Shown one piece after another: positions 46,809-54,575 of a stretch of 64,000 nucleotides of DNA (the stretch's first letter is position 1; each line of letters begins with the position of its first letter). The translations under genes and the position numbers were made by a program. Under the pieces are notes generated by a model. That model was not told the DNA's origin and did no database searches. It saw only the letters and a program-made list of their open reading frames with translations. Source of the stretch: Cellulomonas flavigena DSM 20109 (GTDB lineage Bacteria; Actinomycetota; Actinomycetes; Actinomycetales; Cellulomonadaceae); NCBI RefSeq assembly GCF_000092865.1, contig NC_014151.1, forward strand, positions 2,232,001 to 2,296,000. Direction: 5' to 3'.

Positions 46809-48503
46809 ATGACCGACCTCGCCCCCGTGGTCCGGCGCATCCGCGCCCTCGCCCCCCACCGCGACGACTACGCCGACCTGCCCCGCTCGTGGCGCGCCGA
46901 CCTGCTCGCCGGCGTCACCGTCGCCGTCGTCGCGCTGCCCCTCGCCCTCGGCTTCGGCGTGGCCTCCGGGCTCGGCGCCGCCGCCGGGCTCGTCACCGCC
47001 GTGGTGGCCGGCGCGATCGCCGCCGTCCTCGGCGGCTCCCACCTGCAGGTCAGCGGACCGACGGGGGCGATGACGGTCGTCCTGCTGCCCGTCGTCGCCC
47101 GGCACGGCGCCGAAGCCGTGCCGATCGTGGCGATCATGGCCGGCGGCATCGTGATCCTCGCCGGTGTGCTCGGCATCGGCCGGCTCGTCGCGTACATCCC
47201 GTGGCCCGTCGTCGAAGGGTTCACGTGCGGCATCGGCGTCGTCATCGCGCTGCAGCAGGTGCCGCTCGCGCTGGACACTCCGCGCGCCGAGGGCGAGAAC
47301 GCCGGGCTCGTCGCGCTGCGCACCCTCGGCGACGTCGACTGGTCGCAGGCCGTCGCGCCGCTCGCGCTCGTCGCGCTCGTCGTCGCCGTCATGCTGGCCC
47401 TCCCGCGGCTGCGCCAGGGGCTGCCCGCCTCGCTCGTGGCCGTCGTGCTCGCCACCGCCGTCGCCGAGGCCGCCCGCCTCGACGTCGACCGCATCGGCGT
47501 CCTGCCCTCGGCGCTGCCCGCCCCCCACCTGCCGATCGTGGACCTGGCCACCACCAGCGCGCTGTTCTCCGCCGCCCTCGCGGTCGCTGCGCTCGCCGCC
47601 CTGGAGTCGCTGCTGTCGGCGCGCGTCGCGGACGGCATGGCCGACGACATCGGACGCACGCGCCCCAACCGCGAGCTCGTCGGCCAGGGCGTCGCCAACG
47701 TCGCGTCCGGCCTGTGCGGCGGCCTGCCCGCGACGGGCGCGATCGCCCGCACCGCCGTCAACGTGCGCGCCGGCGCGCGCACCCGTGTCGCGGCCCTCAC
47801 CCACGCCCTCGTGCTCACCGCGATCGTGTACCTGGCCGCACCGCTCGTGGGGCGGATCCCGCTGTCGGCGCTCGCGGGCGTGCTGCTCGTCACGTCCGCA
47901 CGCATGGTCGACCTGCCGACCGCGCGCGCGATCTGCCGGTCGGGGCGCTCCGGAGCGCTGGTGTTCGGCGTGACGCTCGCCGTGACGGTCGTGTTCGACC
48001 TCGTCATGGCCGTCGAGGTGGGTGTCGCGGTCGCCGCCGTGCTGGCGCTGCGCGCGGTCGCACGCAGCAGCGGGCTGCACCGCGAGCCGCTGGCCGAGGA
48101 GTCCGGCGACCGGCTCACAGCCGACGACGAGCACGCGCTGCTGCACGAGCACATCGCGGTGTACCGCATCGACGGTGCGCTGTTCTTCGCCGACGTGCGC
48201 CGGTTCCTCGACGAGCTGGCGCTCGTCAGCGACGTCCGCGTCGTCGTGCTGCGCCTGGGCAACGTGCGCGTGCTCGACGCGAGCGGCGCGAACGCCCTCG
48301 TCGAGATCGTCACCGACCTGCGCCGCCGCGGGATCGTCGTGCTGCTCAAGGGGCTGCGTCCCGAGCACCGCAAGCTCGCCGAGGGCATCGGGGTGCTCGA
48401 CGCGCTCGGCGAGCCGCGGCACCTGTTCGACGACCTGGACGACGCACTCGAGCACGCCCGCTCGCACGTGCGCCGCGCCCACGCCCCGACCAGGATGGGA
48501 TGA
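46809..48503 (+). CDS. SulP-family anion transporter with STAS domain
   Basis: 564 residues. Sulfate/bicarbonate-type SLC26 transporter: about 12-14 membrane segments (residues about 35-420) with the family signature region GSHLQVSGPTGAMTVVLLP and GGLPATGAIARTAVNVRAGARTR, then a cytoplasmic STAS domain (about 435-545: IAVYRIDGALFFADVRRFLDEL, VLRLGNVRVLDASGANAL). Both domains are complete. Substrate could be sulfate, bicarbonate or another small anion. No carbonic anhydrase gene is adjacent. Cotranscribed with the arsR gene. Confidence 0.93.
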   Translation: MTDLAPVVRRIRALAPHRDDYADLPRSWRADLLAGVTVAVVALPLALGFGVASGLGAAAGLVTAVVAGAIAAVLGGSHLQVSGPTGAMTVVLLPVVARHGAEAVPIVAIMAGGIVILAGVLGIGRLVAYIPWPVVEGFTCGIGVVIALQQVPLALDTPRAEGENAGLVALRTLGDVDWSQAVAPLALVALVVAVMLALPRLRQGLPASLVAVVLATAVAEAARLDVDRIGVLPSALPAPHLPIVDLATTSALFSAALAVAALAALESLLSARVADGMADDIGRTRPNRELVGQGVANVASGLCGGLPATGAIARTAVNVRAGARTRVAALTHALVLTAIVYLAAPLVGRIPLSALAGVLLVTSARMVDLPTARAICRSGRSGALVFGVTLAVTVVFDLVMAVEVGVAVAAVLALRAVARSSGLHREPLAEESGDRLTADDEHALLHEHIAVYRIDGALFFADVRRFLDELALVSDVRVVVLRLGNVRVLDASGANALVEIVTDLRRRGIVVLLKGLRPEHRKLAEGIGVLDALGEPRHLFDDLDDALEHARSHVRRAHAPTRMG

Positions 48504-48542
48504 CCGCGGCGAAGAGCCGCCGCACCGGACCGGAGGTTGCCC

Positions 48543-49085
48543 GTGCCCACGTCCCTGACCCGTCCCGTCGCCCCCGAGCCCTACCCGCTCCTGCCGCCCG
48601 TGCCCGCCTTCACGGTCACCAGCACCGACTGGGTGCACGGTGGCCGGATCCCCGACGTGCACACCAACACCGACGCCGGCAGCAACGTCTCGCCGCAGCT
48701 CGCGTGGTCCGGGTTCCCCGAGGGGACCCGCGGCTTCGCGGTGAACGTGTTCGACCCGGACGCGCCGGGCGTCGCCGGCTGGTGGCACTGGTCGGTGCTG
48801 GGCCTGGGCGCCGACGTCACGTCGCTCGACCGCGACGCCGGGCGTCCTGACGGCTCCGGGCTGCCCACCGGCGCGTTCCACCTGCGCGGCGACGACGGGG
48901 TCGCGGGCTACGTCGGCAGCGCTCCCCCGCCCGGGGACCAGGTGCACCGCTACTTCGTCGCGGTCCACGCGCTCGATACCGCGGACCCGGGGCTCGGGCC
49001 GGACACGCCCCCCGGTGCGGCGAGCTGCGCGCTGGTGTTCCACACGATCGCGCGCGCCGTCCTCATGGGCACGTACCAGCGGTGA
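48543..49085 (+). CDS. YbhB/YbcL-type PEBP-family protein
   Basis: 180 residues of the phosphatidylethanolamine-binding (Raf-kinase-inhibitor-like) family. Landmarks: NVSPQLAWSGFPEGTRGFAVNVFDPDAP (anion-site DPD), GWWHWSVLGL, GAFHLRGDDGVAGYVGSAPPPGD (G-x-R-like pocket) and HRYFVAVHALD. No signal peptide, so cytoplasmic. Ligand unknown. GTG 48543 has GGAGG six bases upstream; a TTG two codons earlier is too close to it. Confidence 0.92.
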   Translation: MPTSLTRPVAPEPYPLLPPVPAFTVTSTDWVHGGRIPDVHTNTDAGSNVSPQLAWSGFPEGTRGFAVNVFDPDAPGVAGWWHWSVLGLGADVTSLDRDAGRPDGSGLPTGAFHLRGDDGVAGYVGSAPPPGDQVHRYFVAVHALDTADPGLGPDTPPGAASCALVFHTIARAVLMGTYQR

Positions 49086-49121
49086 CGCGACCTCTACCGG
49101 CCCGACGCGTCGTCGCCCCGG

Positions 49122-49127
49122 TAGCCT
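49122..49127 (+). promoter_or_regulatory. -10 TAGCCT, leaderless YbaK-like gene
   Basis: TAGCCT ends seven bases before ATG 49135. Confidence 0.6.
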
Positions 49128-49134
49128 GCCGCGC

Positions 49135-49707
49135 ATGATCACCACCCACGGGACGCTGACGTGGGAGCGTGCCGTCGACCGTCCCGACCTGCTGGCCGCG
49201 AGCACGCACGCCGTGATCAGCGGGTGGGCGGTCGTCGAGCCCGCCGTGGCCGACGCAGTGCTCGTCGCCGCCATCGACCCCGACCTCGCGGACACCGCGG
49301 CCATGACGGACGCGTACGAGCTGCCGCTGTCCGCGTCGGTCAACTGCGTCCTCGTCGCCGGGAAGCGGGCAGGTGAGGAGCGGACCGCTGCCTGCCTGGT
49401 GCGCGCGACGACGCGCGCCGACGTCAACAACGCCGTCAAGCGCCTGCTCGACGTGCGCAAGGCGTCGTTCCTGCCGATGGACCGCGCGACCGACGAGTCG
49501 CGGATGGAGTACGGCGGCATCACGCCGCTCGGGCTGCCGGTGGGCTACCGGGTGCTCGCGGACGCGGGCGTTGCGGTGGACGACCCCGAGGCCGGCGGCA
49601 CCGTGATCATCGGCAGTGGCACGCGGCGCTCGAAGATCGCGCTGCCCGGCGCGCTGCTCGTGCGGGCGCCGGGCGTCGAGGTGGTCGAGGGGCTTGCGAT
49701 CGGCTGA
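49135..49707 (+). CDS. YbaK/EbsC-type aminoacyl-tRNA deacylase
   Basis: 190 residues. YbaK/ProX-like editing domain that hydrolyses mischarged tRNA such as Cys-tRNA-Pro. Recognisable: NCVLVAGKRAG with the conserved Lys, RADVNNAVKRLLDVRKASF, MEYGGITPLGLP and IIGSGTRRSKIALPGALL. The N-terminal 40 residues are extra relative to the minimal YbaK domain. Start ATG is set by the -10 seven bases upstream; the frame opens 40 codons earlier inside the preceding gene. Confidence 0.85.
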   Translation: MITTHGTLTWERAVDRPDLLAASTHAVISGWAVVEPAVADAVLVAAIDPDLADTAAMTDAYELPLSASVNCVLVAGKRAGEERTAACLVRATTRADVNNAVKRLLDVRKASFLPMDRATDESRMEYGGITPLGLPVGYRVLADAGVAVDDPEAGGTVIIGSGTRRSKIALPGALLVRAPGVEVVEGLAIG

Positions 49708-49923
49708 CCCGCACCGGGCCCAGGAGCGCAACACGCCGCTGACGACGCTCGCCTCCCCCTCACGCCCGCCTGACGTGATGCGGACCTCGAACGGGTCGTA
49801 CCGCAACGGTGCACCGGTCCTCCTGGCCTGCGCCGATCAGCAGGGTCCTCACCCCGGTGACAAGACCCGTCACGAGGAGCGCGCGAGCGTGGGCGGGAGC
49901 CGGGAGCGACGCCGCGCCGGCGC

Positions 49924-49929
49924 TATCGT
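49924..49929 (+). promoter_or_regulatory. -10 TATCGT, leaderless hypothetical gene
   Basis: TATCGT ends six bases before ATG 49936. Confidence 0.55.
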
Positions 49930-49935
49930 CGCGGC

Positions 49936-50394
49936 ATGTCCGACTCCACCGACCCCCTGCTCGTCGAGTACGTCGCCGCGCACTCGGGCGGTGGGCCCAT
50001 CACGCTGGTGGCAGGTGGCGCCCTCGTGACCGGCTGCCTCGCGGAGGCGACGGAGCACACCTACGCTCCCACGGTCTCGAGCCTCGCTCACGAGCTCGAC
50101 GTCCAGAGCCTCGCAGACCTGGAGCGCGCGTTCGCCGCCCTGGGAGCGGACGCCGACAGGTACCTCGACCGCTCGATGCTGGAGAACGCCCGAGCACGGG
50201 TGGGAGCTCACCGCTCACAGGATGCGCGAGGGCCGGTCACCCACATCGCGCTGGTCTCCGCCCTCGTCTGCACCGGTGGCGGCGCGTGGATCGCGGTGAC
50301 TCCCGGTGATGGCCTGTTCCGCGTGCGAGCCGACGGCATCACGGCGTGGTCCCCGACGCCCGTTGCCGACGCCAAGTTGCCGCACGAGGGGTGA
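49936..50394 (+). CDS. Hypothetical protein, 152 residues
   Basis: Not recognised with confidence. The opening LLVEYVAAHSGGGPITLVAGGALVTGCL, with its short strands and Gly pairs, faintly recalls the start of GvpU-like proteins, but no gas-vesicle gene is near. The rest is acidic and helical, ending VSALVCTGGGAWIAVTPGDGLFRVRADGITAWSP. No signal peptide or membrane anchor. Leaderless promoter six bases upstream. Its stop overlaps a GTG that opens a coding-like frame (50391) running into the trmH-like gene from the other side. Confidence 0.7.
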   Translation: MSDSTDPLLVEYVAAHSGGGPITLVAGGALVTGCLAEATEHTYAPTVSSLAHELDVQSLADLERAFAALGADADRYLDRSMLENARARVGAHRSQDARGPVTHIALVSALVCTGGGAWIAVTPGDGLFRVRADGITAWSPTPVADAKLPHEG

Positions 50395-50560
50395 TCGACC
50401 GCGGGTCGGCGGCCATCACGGTCCGCGACCTGGTCGGCGATGATGCGCACGTCTCGGACTCGTGGCAGCGATGCGTGGTGGGGCACGCGCACCTGCTGCA
50501 CGAGCGGATCGACGGGCGCGTGGGCGAGGAGAGCTCGCCGACCTCAGACCCGTGTCGCCC
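50391..50560 (+). other. Coding-like fragment running into the TrmH-like gene
   Basis: From GTG 50391, overlapping the previous stop (GTGA), codons end almost always in G or C and read VIDRGSAAITVRDLVGDDAH..., then continue as antisense of the TrmH-like gene without a stop. It looks like the 5' part of a gene whose 3' part was lost. Confidence 0.3.
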
Positions 50561-51383
50561 AGAACGCCACGGCCGCGGCGGCCGCGACGTTGAGCGAGTC
50601 CACTCCCCCGGCCATCGGGATCCGCACGGTGAGGTCGCCGGCGGCGACGGTCTCCGGCTTGAGCCCGTCGCCCTCGGCGCCCAGCACGAGGGCGAGCCGC
50701 TCGGGCGGGTCCGCGACGAGCTCGTCAAGCGGCACGGAGTCCTCGGACAGCGCGAGCGATGCCGTGACGAACCCCGCCTGGCGCAGCGTCGCGATGCCGT
50801 CGGGCCACGGGTCGATGCGCGTCCACGGCACCTGGAACACCGTGCCCATCGAGACACGCACCGCCCGCCGGTACAGCGGGTCGGCGCAGCGCGGCGTCAC
50901 GAGGACGGCGTCCACGCCCAGCGCGGCCGCGCTGCGGAACGCAGCTCCGACGTTCGTGTGGTCGACGAGGTCCTCGAGCACCGCCACGCGCCGCGCCCCC
51001 GCGCCGCCGCGTGCCGCCGCGAGGACGTCCGCAACAGCCGGCAGCGCCGGGCGGTGCATGGCCGCGAGCGCGCCGCGGTGCACGTGGAAGCCCGTGATGG
51101 CCTCCAGCACGGGGTCCTCGGCGACGTGCACCGGCACCACGCCGTCGACGGGCGACGCCGCGAGCATGTCCTCGACGGCAGGCACCCAGCGCGGCGCGAG
51201 CAGCACGGACCGCGGCTGGTGCCCGGCACGCAGCGCACGCTCGAGCACCGTCGAGCTCTCCGCCATGTACAGACCCTCGGCGGCTTCGACGCGCATCCGC
51301 AGCGCGACGTCGGTGAGCCCGACGTAGTCGGTCAGCCTCGGGTCGTCGCGGTCGGTGACGGGCTGGACGTCGGCACGGAGCAC
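50544..51383 (-). CDS. TrmH/SpoU-family RNA 2'-O-methyltransferase
   Basis: 279 residues. N-terminal substrate-binding part (YVGLTDVALRMRVEAAEGLYMAESSTVLERAL) and a C-terminal SPOUT knot: EDLVDHTNVGAAFRSAAALGVDAVL (motif 1), LVLGAEGDGL (motif 2) and IPMAGGVDSLNVAAAAAV (motif 3). All three motifs are complete. Methylates rRNA or tRNA ribose with SAM; exact nucleotide not predictable. GTG 51383 is preceded by GATGAT six bases away, a weaker -10 than its neighbours. Confidence 0.9.
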   Translation of the reverse strand: MLRADVQPVTDRDDPRLTDYVGLTDVALRMRVEAAEGLYMAESSTVLERALRAGHQPRSVLLAPRWVPAVEDMLAASPVDGVVPVHVAEDPVLEAITGFHVHRGALAAMHRPALPAVADVLAAARGGAGARRVAVLEDLVDHTNVGAAFRSAAALGVDAVLVTPRCADPLYRRAVRVSMGTVFQVPWTRIDPWPDGIATLRQAGFVTASLALSEDSVPLDELVADPPERLALVLGAEGDGLKPETVAAGDLTVRIPMAGGVDSLNVAAAAAVAFWATRV

Positions 51384-51446
51384 GTCGACATCATCCCAGC
51401 CCGGCAGGGACGCGACGGTGCTCGCTCCCGCGCGCCGCGTGTGCGA

Positions 51447-51608
51447 TCAGCCTCTGCCGTTCGGGGCGGAAGGTCGACGCGCGTCGTCGTCGCGGCGCGG
51501 TGGACGACGCTTGAGAGAGCGAACGAGGAGTGTCGTGAGCCCCACCAACGCACCGGCGCCGAGAACCCACGAAGCGATGGCGAGGAGGGCAAGTTCGTCT
51601 CCGAGCAC
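51447..51608 (-). CDS. Small single-span membrane protein, 53 residues
   Basis: Reads VLGDELALLAIASWVLGAG... with a hydrophobic segment of about 25 residues (LALLAIASWVLGAGALVGLTT) followed by a strongly basic tail (SLKRRPPRRDDD...), giving N-out/C-in orientation. GTG 51608 has TACGCT at 51615-51620 six bases upstream, the same leaderless arrangement as many genes here, which is the main reason to accept it. It lies between the MFS gene and the TrmH-like gene on the same strand. Function unknown; not related to the MFS protein by sequence. Confidence 0.55.
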   Translation of the reverse strand: MLGDELALLAIASWVLGAGALVGLTTLLVRSLKRRPPRRDDDARRPSAPNGRG

Positions 51609-51614
51609 CCGGTC

Positions 51615-51620
51615 AGCGTA
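51615..51620 (-). promoter_or_regulatory. -10 TACGCT, leaderless small membrane protein
   Basis: TACGCT on the minus strand, six bases before GTG 51608. Confidence 0.5.
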
Positions 51621-51684
51621 CTTGCACAACCAGCCGCGCTCACCGCACACCCAGCACTGGCTGTCGGCCCGGGACCCAGGTCCA

Positions 51685-52947
51685 TCATCCGAGGTCGGCG
51701 GGAACGCGGCTGCGCACCGCCCGCCCCCCGAGCATCGCGACGACGACGCCCGCGGCCGCCAGGACCGGCACGAGCAGGAACGCCTGGTGCGTCCCGAACG
51801 CGTCCGCGAGCGCGCCCAGCAGGAACGGTGCGACACCGATGGCGAGCGCGCCCGCGAGCGTCGCGTGCGCCTGTGCGCGGTCACCCTGGCCGGGCGACAC
51901 GGACAGCAGCAGCGCGACGCCCAGCGGGTACTGCGCGCCGTACCCGAAGCCGGCGATCACCAGTCCGGTGAGCGCGACGGCGACGTCCGTCGCGGTCCAC
52001 AGCAGCGCCCACCCGACGATCGCGATCCCGAACGACGCCGCGAGCAGGATCGCCGGCGGCACGCGGAGCGACAGCGGACCGACGATGAACCGCATGACCG
52101 ACATGCCGGCCACGAGGCCCGCGGTGGTGGCGGTCGCGATGCCCGCGCCGGCGTCCGTGCGGGACAGCACGAGGTCGGTCGCCCAGTAGGTCGTGGCGTT
52201 CTCCAGCGCGGTGGCGGCGACGAGCGCGGCGAGGAACAGCCAGGCAGCGTGGCGCGGGACCTGCCGCGGCGCGGGCGCGGGCGCGGCGGCGGCCTCGACG
52301 GGCGCGACCGCCTCCTCGTCAGGAGCCGCAGCAGCGCGCCGACGCAGGGCCGGCAGCGCTGGCGCCGCGGGCAGCCGCGAGACGACGAGGGCCGCGACCA
52401 CCGCGAGCGCCGCGGTGACCGCCACGCCGGGACGCCACCCCCAGCCCGCGGCGACGCACGCGCCGACGGCCAGGGGGCCGATCAGCCCAACCGACGACCC
52501 CGCGCCGTTGGCCTCGGTGATCGCCGCCGACGCCGCGGGCCCGGTGTGCTGGGCGATGCCCACCTGCGTCGCCGCGATCATCACGTTGCCACCGAGGGCC
52601 GTGACGAACATGCCCGCCAGGGTCCACGGCAGCGTCGGGCCGAGCAGCAGCGCCGCGACGCCGACGGCGACGAGCAGCAGCGCTGTCACCACGGTCGCCC
52701 GCCGCCCGGCGCGCCGGACGGCCCGCGGCGTCACCGGCGCGGACGCCAGCCCGCCCAGCGCCATCGCGGTGCCGTGCAGCCCGGCCTGCGCGGCGGTCAC
52801 TCCCAGCTCGTCGGCCAGCAGCGGAACCGACGGGTTGAAGCTGTACAGCAGCCACCCCCACACGACGTACGGGGTGTAGAGGCCGAGCGTGAGACGGTCC
52901 CGGACGAGCCGGGGACGGAGCGTGGACACGGGACGAGCATCGGTCAC
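51685..52947 (-). CDS. MFS transporter
   Basis: 420 residues from GTG 52947, with 12 membrane segments in two halves and a central cytoplasmic loop rich in Ala/Pro/Glu (about 190-225: AAPDEEAVAPVEAAAAP). Motif A-like RRAGRRATVV after helix 2. No ligand-specific motif; a CynX/YbfB-like or drug/metabolite exporter are possible. A start 16 codons earlier is open but lies in a poorly conserved, Pro-rich stretch. No clear -10 upstream of GTG 52947. Confidence 0.85.
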   Translation of the reverse strand: MTDARPVSTLRPRLVRDRLTLGLYTPYVVWGWLLYSFNPSVPLLADELGVTAAQAGLHGTAMALGGLASAPVTPRAVRRAGRRATVVTALLLVAVGVAALLLGPTLPWTLAGMFVTALGGNVMIAATQVGIAQHTGPAASAAITEANGAGSSVGLIGPLAVGACVAAGWGWRPGVAVTAALAVVAALVVSRLPAAPALPALRRRAAAAPDEEAVAPVEAAAAPAPAPRQVPRHAAWLFLAALVAATALENATTYWATDLVLSRTDAGAGIATATTAGLVAGMSVMRFIVGPLSLRVPPAILLAASFGIAIVGWALLWTATDVAVALTGLVIAGFGYGAQYPLGVALLLSVSPGQGDRAQAHATLAGALAIGVAPFLLGALADAFGTHQAFLLVPVLAAAGVVVAMLGGRAVRSRVPADLG

Positions 52948-53014
52948 AGCAGGCCCCGGGACGACGTCCGTCGGCGGGTGAGGTGTGCCCCGCACCGCGC
53001 GCGGGGCACGGGCC

Positions 53015-54316
53015 TCATCGCGCGGCCACGGTGACGACGCCGTCGTCCTCGCCGACCGTGATCTCGGTGCGCTCGCCGCCGACCTCCACGGTGTAGCGCC
53101 CGGGCATGCCGGCCACCTGGAGCCGACCCTGCTCGTCGGTGCGCGCCGTCGTCGGCGCGAGCCACCACTGCCCGCGGATCAGCCCGCGCAGCGCGTCGTA
53201 CGACGGCTTGGGCGTGCCGTCGGCGTGCACCAGGCCACCGGGCGCGTTGAGCCACATGCCGTGGTCCGACAGGCCCCAGTAGGTGATGACCTTGACGCGC
53301 TCGTCGGCGACGAGCGTCGTGTAGAGCTCGGTGGCGTCCTGCGCCTGCTGCTCCAGGCCCTCGGGGGTGCTGGGCCAGTGCTCGACCCGGTGGTCGTTGA
53401 GGTCGTCGAGGTGCTTCGGCATGTGCTCACCGGACATCAGGGTGATCTCGGTGAAGTGCAGCGGCAGGCCGAACCGACCGAAGCGCTCGAGCACGTCGAG
53501 CGTCTTCTCGCGGCCCCACGTGCCCTGGTGCATGTGGCTCTGCAGACCGAGCGCGTCGATCTTGATGCCGGCGGCGAGGACCTCCTCGATGAGGTGCTCG
53601 TAGTCGGCGGACATGTCGAAGTCGTTGAGCAGCAACGTCGCGGCGGGGTTCGCGGCGCGCGCCTCCTCGAACGCCAGGCGCACCATGCCGACCCGGCCCA
53701 CCGTCTTGGCCACGCGCGTCACCGCGTTCTCGTCCTTGGTGAACACGGGCATGATCACGACCTCGTTGATCGCGTCCCACGTGTCGACCAGGCCCGCGAA
53801 CTCGGCGGCGTCGCGCTGCACGCGGGCACGCAGCAGGCGCAGCACCTCGTCGTCCGGCTTCGGGACGAGCCACTGCGGCGCGACCGTGTGCCAGACGAGG
53901 GGGTGGCCCTTGACGCGCGCCCCGCGGGACACGAAGTGCTCGGCGGCGGCGCGCAGGGCCGCGGTGCGCGGCATGCCCTCCTCCGGCTCGAACGTTCCCC
54001 AGTAGAACGGCAGGGTCGCGGTGTCGAACAGGTCGAACCACAGCGCGTCCAGGCGCTCGAACAGCGCGTCCTCGTCAGGCGTGAACGGCTGACCGGCAAG
54101 CCGGCGACCGGCCCGGTACACCTCGTCGAACCCGATGCAGCCGAAGCCGATCTCGTGCTGCTCCTGCGCGACCGTGACGGGTGCGTCCACCAGCGGCACG
54201 CCCGAGTGGTCGAGCACCTGCACGGTGCGCGTCCGGGTGCGGTGCGCGACGGCGGGGTCCGACACGGCGGCGCTGGCGGCGACGGCGGCGGACGACAGGA
54301 TCGGCTGGGCGGTCAT
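53015..54316 (-). CDS. GH10 xylanase without signal peptide (intracellular)
   Basis: 433 residues. GH10 TIM barrel covering about 50-370 with acid/base Glu185 (TWDAINEVV) and nucleophile Glu290 (HFTEITL); KGHPLVWH and LLNDFDM are also typical. The first 30 residues (MTAQPILSSAAVAASAAVSD) lack positive charge and a cleavage site, so no export signal is seen. A short beta-rich module (about 365-433: GRYTVEVGGERTEITVGEDDG) is at the C-terminus. The N-terminal region before the barrel (RTVQVLDHSGVPLVDAPVTVAQ) resembles a small beta domain. Probably hydrolyses imported xylo-oligosaccharides. ATG 54316 follows AAGGAG. Confidence 0.92.
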   Translation of the reverse strand: MTAQPILSSAAVAASAAVSDPAVAHRTRTRTVQVLDHSGVPLVDAPVTVAQEQHEIGFGCIGFDEVYRAGRRLAGQPFTPDEDALFERLDALWFDLFDTATLPFYWGTFEPEEGMPRTAALRAAAEHFVSRGARVKGHPLVWHTVAPQWLVPKPDDEVLRLLRARVQRDAAEFAGLVDTWDAINEVVIMPVFTKDENAVTRVAKTVGRVGMVRLAFEEARAANPAATLLLNDFDMSADYEHLIEEVLAAGIKIDALGLQSHMHQGTWGREKTLDVLERFGRFGLPLHFTEITLMSGEHMPKHLDDLNDHRVEHWPSTPEGLEQQAQDATELYTTLVADERVKVITYWGLSDHGMWLNAPGGLVHADGTPKPSYDALRGLIRGQWWLAPTTARTDEQGRLQVAGMPGRYTVEVGGERTEITVGEDDGVVTVAAR

Positions 54317-54401
54317 GCGGCTCCTTCGGACACGACGGCTGGACGGCGCGGGCACCCGCTGGGACGTGGACGCCGTCGCACCAGCGCCAAGACTCTCACC
54401 C

Positions 54402-54485
54402 TCAGCCCGGGATACCGAGCACCCAGGCCGCGAGGGTCGTCACGGTCAGCGTCACCAGCAGCACCGACGCGACGCTCAGCGGCAC
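54402..54485 (-). CDS. Possible 27-residue membrane peptide
   Basis: GTG 54485 opens VPLSVASVLLVTLTVTTLAA..., a single hydrophobic span ending WVLGIPG. GGGGCGG lies directly before the GTG. No -10 of the leaderless kind. Could be a real micro-protein or the end of a lost membrane-protein gene; low confidence. Confidence 0.25.
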   Translation of the reverse strand: MPLSVASVLLVTLTVTTLAAWVLGIPG

Positions 54486-54520
54486 CCGCCCCGCTGCGGC
54501 GACCTGGGGCCTTCGGGCTC

Positions 54521-54561
54521 GGACAGGGTGACGTCGCGACGTGCACGACGCCACCCTGTCC
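54521..54561. terminator. Hairpin with internal palindrome after the ABC exporter operon
   Basis: GGACAGGGTG/CACCCTGTCC arms (10 bp) enclose the perfect 12-bp palindrome ACGTCGCGACGT. Starts 15 bases after the ABC gene's stop, so probably its terminator; the inner palindrome may be a protein site. Confidence 0.6.
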
Positions 54562-54575
54562 GCCGACCGGCTCCG

